Of a stretch of DNA of 7,620 nucleotides, positions 6,324 through 7,620 are shown in pieces. The stretch is from Spirochaetales bacterium. Lineage in GTDB: Bacteria; Spirochaetota; Spirochaetia; DSM-16054; Sediminispirochaetaceae. The position numbers were made by a program, and so were the translations under genes. The number at the start of each line of letters is the position of its first letter. Position 1 is the first letter of the stretch. The stretch spans positions 1 through 7,620 of the forward strand of contig JAASTM010000099.1 in NCBI GenBank assembly GCA_021767325.1, given 5' to 3'. The notes below the pieces were generated by a model, which saw only the letters and a list, made by a program, of their open reading frames with translations, made no database searches and was not told the DNA's origin.

Positions 6324-6506
6324 AAAAAAAATCTAACCAATTGATCTACCTATGCTGCCGGTACAACAATGTGCCGGCAGTATGTCTAATGGCTGCTCTA
6401 AATAGAAAAAACTATATATTTGCTTCACACTTCCTTCATATTTCCCTGCCATATTTGTTGCGTACACACAAGCCGGCGCCCGACAGCCCCGGCGGGAGGA
6501 AGTAAG
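6324..6506. other. Intergenic region between cheW and DUF2202, no gene seen
   Basis: The 183 bases hold an A8 run just after the cheW stop, a long hairpin (6351-6383), an AT-rich block with a TATATT hexamer (6415-6420) as a weak -10 candidate for the next gene, and a GC-rich leader before the DUF2202 ribosome binding site. An open frame runs into the next gene from 6420, but its Cys- and His-containing start is not protein-like and precedes a clear signal peptide. Confidence 0.5.
6351..6383 (+). terminator. Strong hairpin after cheW, possible terminator
   Basis: CTGCCGG (6355-6361) pairs with CCGGCAG (6374-6380). The stem extends inward through T-G, A-T and C-G pairs to a 6-base loop (AACAAT) and outward by about three weaker pairs, giving some 13 pairs. 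The downstream sequence GTCTAATGG is not a U-tract, so it may end transcription by another route or protect the 3' end of the receptor-cheW mRNA. Confidence 0.45.
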
Positions 6507-7193
6507 ATGAAAAGAAAACAGACAATTATTGGGATCGGAATACTGGTGCTGTTCGCCATTACAGCGGCTACGCCGCTCTTGGCGCAGAGAAACAGCCCGA
6601 GTGGCAGTATCGAAGCGGTACTGCAGGACATCGAACCGGGAACCCTGAGCAGCGCAGAGGAAGCGGGCATTCTGCTGATGCGGGAGGAGGAGAAGCTGGC
6701 CCGGGATGTCTACCTGACGCTGTATGAAAAGTGGAACATACCGGTGTTTGCGAACATTGCCGAAAGCGAGGAGACCCATATGGACTCAATGGAGCTGCTG
6801 ATTGAGCGCTACGGTCTCGCGGACCCGGTGCCGAACGAATCGTCAGCATATCGCGGCACTTATGCCAATGAGGGGTTCGAAGAGCTCTACGCCGAGCTGA
6901 CCGAGAGGGGGCTGTCCTCGTATGCAGCGGCGCTGGAAGTGGGGGCCCTGATCGAGGACCTGGACATTGCCGACCTGCAGGAACTGATAGGCGGCAGCGT
7001 CAACGACGATGTGCGGGTGGTGTACCAGAACCTGCTGAAGGGTTCGCGCAACCACATGCGGTCCTTCGCCCGCCAGCTGCAGCGCTACGGCCAGGAGTAC
7101 ACGCCGGAGCATATCAGCATAAGTGACTACCGGAGCATTATCGGCAGCCGCAATGAGGCTGGAGTTATCAGCGATCCGCACTTCTCCTTCTGA
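6507..7193 (+). CDS. Secreted DUF2202 ferritin-like domain protein
   Basis: Exported or lipid-facing protein of 228 residues with a DUF2202 domain, a family placed in the ferritin-like four-helix clan; biochemical role not established. A signal peptide is visible: MKRKQ, a hydrophobic core at 6-21, then TPLLA|Q with likely cleavage after Ala26. The domain spans about 44-195. Candidate metal ligands in helix-like context are Glu60-Glu62 in REEEKLARDVY, Glu88 and His91 in ESEETHMDSM (an ExxH pattern), Glu144 and Glu150 in LEVGALIED, and His183 in GSRNHMRSF. This Glu/His pattern fits a di-iron or other metal site, an inference. The start is fixed by GGGAGGA (6494-6500) six bases before ATG and by the signal peptide. 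The next gene encodes an iron-sulfur membrane protein, suggesting a redox or metal-related envelope role. Confidence 0.88.
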   Translation: MKRKQTIIGIGILVLFAITAATPLLAQRNSPSGSIEAVLQDIEPGTLSSAEEAGILLMREEEKLARDVYLTLYEKWNIPVFANIAESEETHMDSMELLIERYGLADPVPNESSAYRGTYANEGFEELYAELTERGLSSYAAALEVGALIEDLDIADLQELIGGSVNDDVRVVYQNLLKGSRNHMRSFARQLQRYGQEYTPEHISISDYRSIIGSRNEAGVISDPHFSF

Positions 7194-7275
7194 TAGTGTC
7201 GGATCTTTGGCGCCGGTACAGGGCTTTTTATAACAAGTAACTAATAAAAAATATGCTGATAAAGGAGTGGTCGAA
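7194..7275 (+). promoter_or_regulatory. Short intergenic gap with possible internal promoter and strong RBS
   Basis: The 82 bases between the DUF2202 stop and the next ATG contain TATAAC (7229-7234), a 5/6 -10 hexamer with a poor -35, and AAAGGAG (7261-7267) eight bases before the ATG at 7276. I see no clear terminator hairpin, so read-through from DUF2202 is plausible. Confidence 0.4.
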
Positions 7276-7620
7276 ATGGCAGAAAAAAAGAAAAAAAGGG
7301 TATCCCGGAAACGGGTGGCCCGAATTCGGACGGGGGTGCAGGTATTCTTCTTTGTGCTGATTGCCTTCATCGCAGTGAACCATACCCTATCGGAGAGCGG
7401 CGGGGGAATTCCGCTGGTGTCGGATGCCTCGCTGCATGCGGTGTGCCCCTTCGGCGGGGTGGTGTCGATGTACCAGTTTGCGGCGGTGGGGGATTTTGTG
7501 AAGCAGACCCACGCCTCGAGTTTCATTCTGATGATCATTGTGTTCGTGCTGGCGATTGCGGTGGGGCCGGCATTTTGCGGCTGGGTGTGTCCCTTCGGGA
7601 GCCTGCAGGAGTGGCTGGCG
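7276..7620 (+). CDS. Membrane 4Fe-4S binding protein, NapH/Fer4_5-like, 5' part only
   Basis: The first 115 codons of a membrane-anchored iron-sulfur electron-transfer protein, open to the window end. The N terminus is very basic (MAEKKKKR, then more Arg and Lys), followed by a hydrophobic segment at about 20-36, a polar stretch, HAVCPFGGVVSMYQF with Cys57 at 54-68, a second hydrophobic segment at about 82-99, and FCGWVCPFGSLQEW with Cys101 and Cys105 at 100-113. The CGWVCPFG element is the hallmark of Fer4_5/NapH/CcoG/NosR-type quinol or electron-transfer membrane proteins; the classical CxxCxxCxxxCP ferredoxin clusters would lie beyond the window. The Lys/Arg-rich start implies a cytoplasmic N terminus by the positive-inside rule. 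It may pass electrons to or from the secreted DUF2202 protein next door, by adjacency only. RBS AAAGGAG confirms the start. Confidence 0.87.
   Translation, partial: MAEKKKKRVSRKRVARIRTGVQVFFFVLIAFIAVNHTLSESGGGIPLVSDASLHAVCPFGGVVSMYQFAAVGDFVKQTHASSFILMIIVFVLAIAVGPAFCGWVCPFGSLQEWLA

Noticed and set aside
6420..6506. 29-codon upstream extension of the DUF2202 gene
   Set aside because: It would bury the clear signal peptide and the GGGAGGA ribosome binding site.
6843..7538. 231-residue minus-strand open frame over DUF2202 and the iron-sulfur gene
   Set aside because: Antisense to two well-supported genes with strong motifs; no promoter or ribosome binding site seen.

Overview
The window looks like chromosomal DNA from a free-living, motile bacterium of moderately high GC. 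A spirochaete (Spirochaeta-like) is my best guess. It rests on the style of the chemoreceptor and its Phe-rich C-terminal end, the CheW beside it, and the general gene mix. I saw no rRNA, tRNA, CRISPR array, transposase, phage gene or replication origin. Most genes are GC-rich, while the chemotaxis pair in the middle is clearly AT-richer.

Layout. Positions 1-1797 (minus strand) hold a two-gene unit: a DUF975 membrane protein followed by a major facilitator superfamily transporter that runs out of the window at position 1. A compact divergent promoter region (about 1795-1949) separates this unit from a plus-strand CaCA-family cation antiporter (1947-2897). That antiporter converges on a minus-strand short-chain dehydrogenase (2908-3609), and both stop codons lie in one small palindrome. 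An AT-rich gap of about 215 bases leads into an operon of a transmembrane methyl-accepting chemotaxis protein (3825-5813) and cheW (5829-6323). A strong hairpin follows. Then come a secreted ferritin-like DUF2202 protein (6507-7193) and the 5' end of a membrane-anchored [4Fe-4S] protein of the NapH/Fer4_5 type (7276 onward, cut by the window end).

How the genes work together. The receptor and CheW should plug into a CheA array encoded elsewhere; the receptor ends in a CheR-tether-like pentapeptide. The DUF2202 protein and the iron-sulfur membrane protein may form a cell-envelope redox or metal-handling module, which is inference from adjacency only. The antiporter would move Ca2+ or another cation against Na+ or H+.

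The most notable non-coding signal is the 1795-1949 divergent region. Both start codons lack a Shine-Dalgarno sequence and sit about 7-8 bases downstream of a -10-like hexamer, suggesting leaderless transcripts. Between them lie four 11-bp repeats whose A4 tracts are spaced 11, 11 and 10 bases apart, as expected for bent DNA or a helically phased operator array. By contrast, the genes from 2908 to the right end all have good ribosome binding sites. I did not find a convincing wholly new system; the best candidates are this divergent control region and the DUF2202/iron-sulfur pair.
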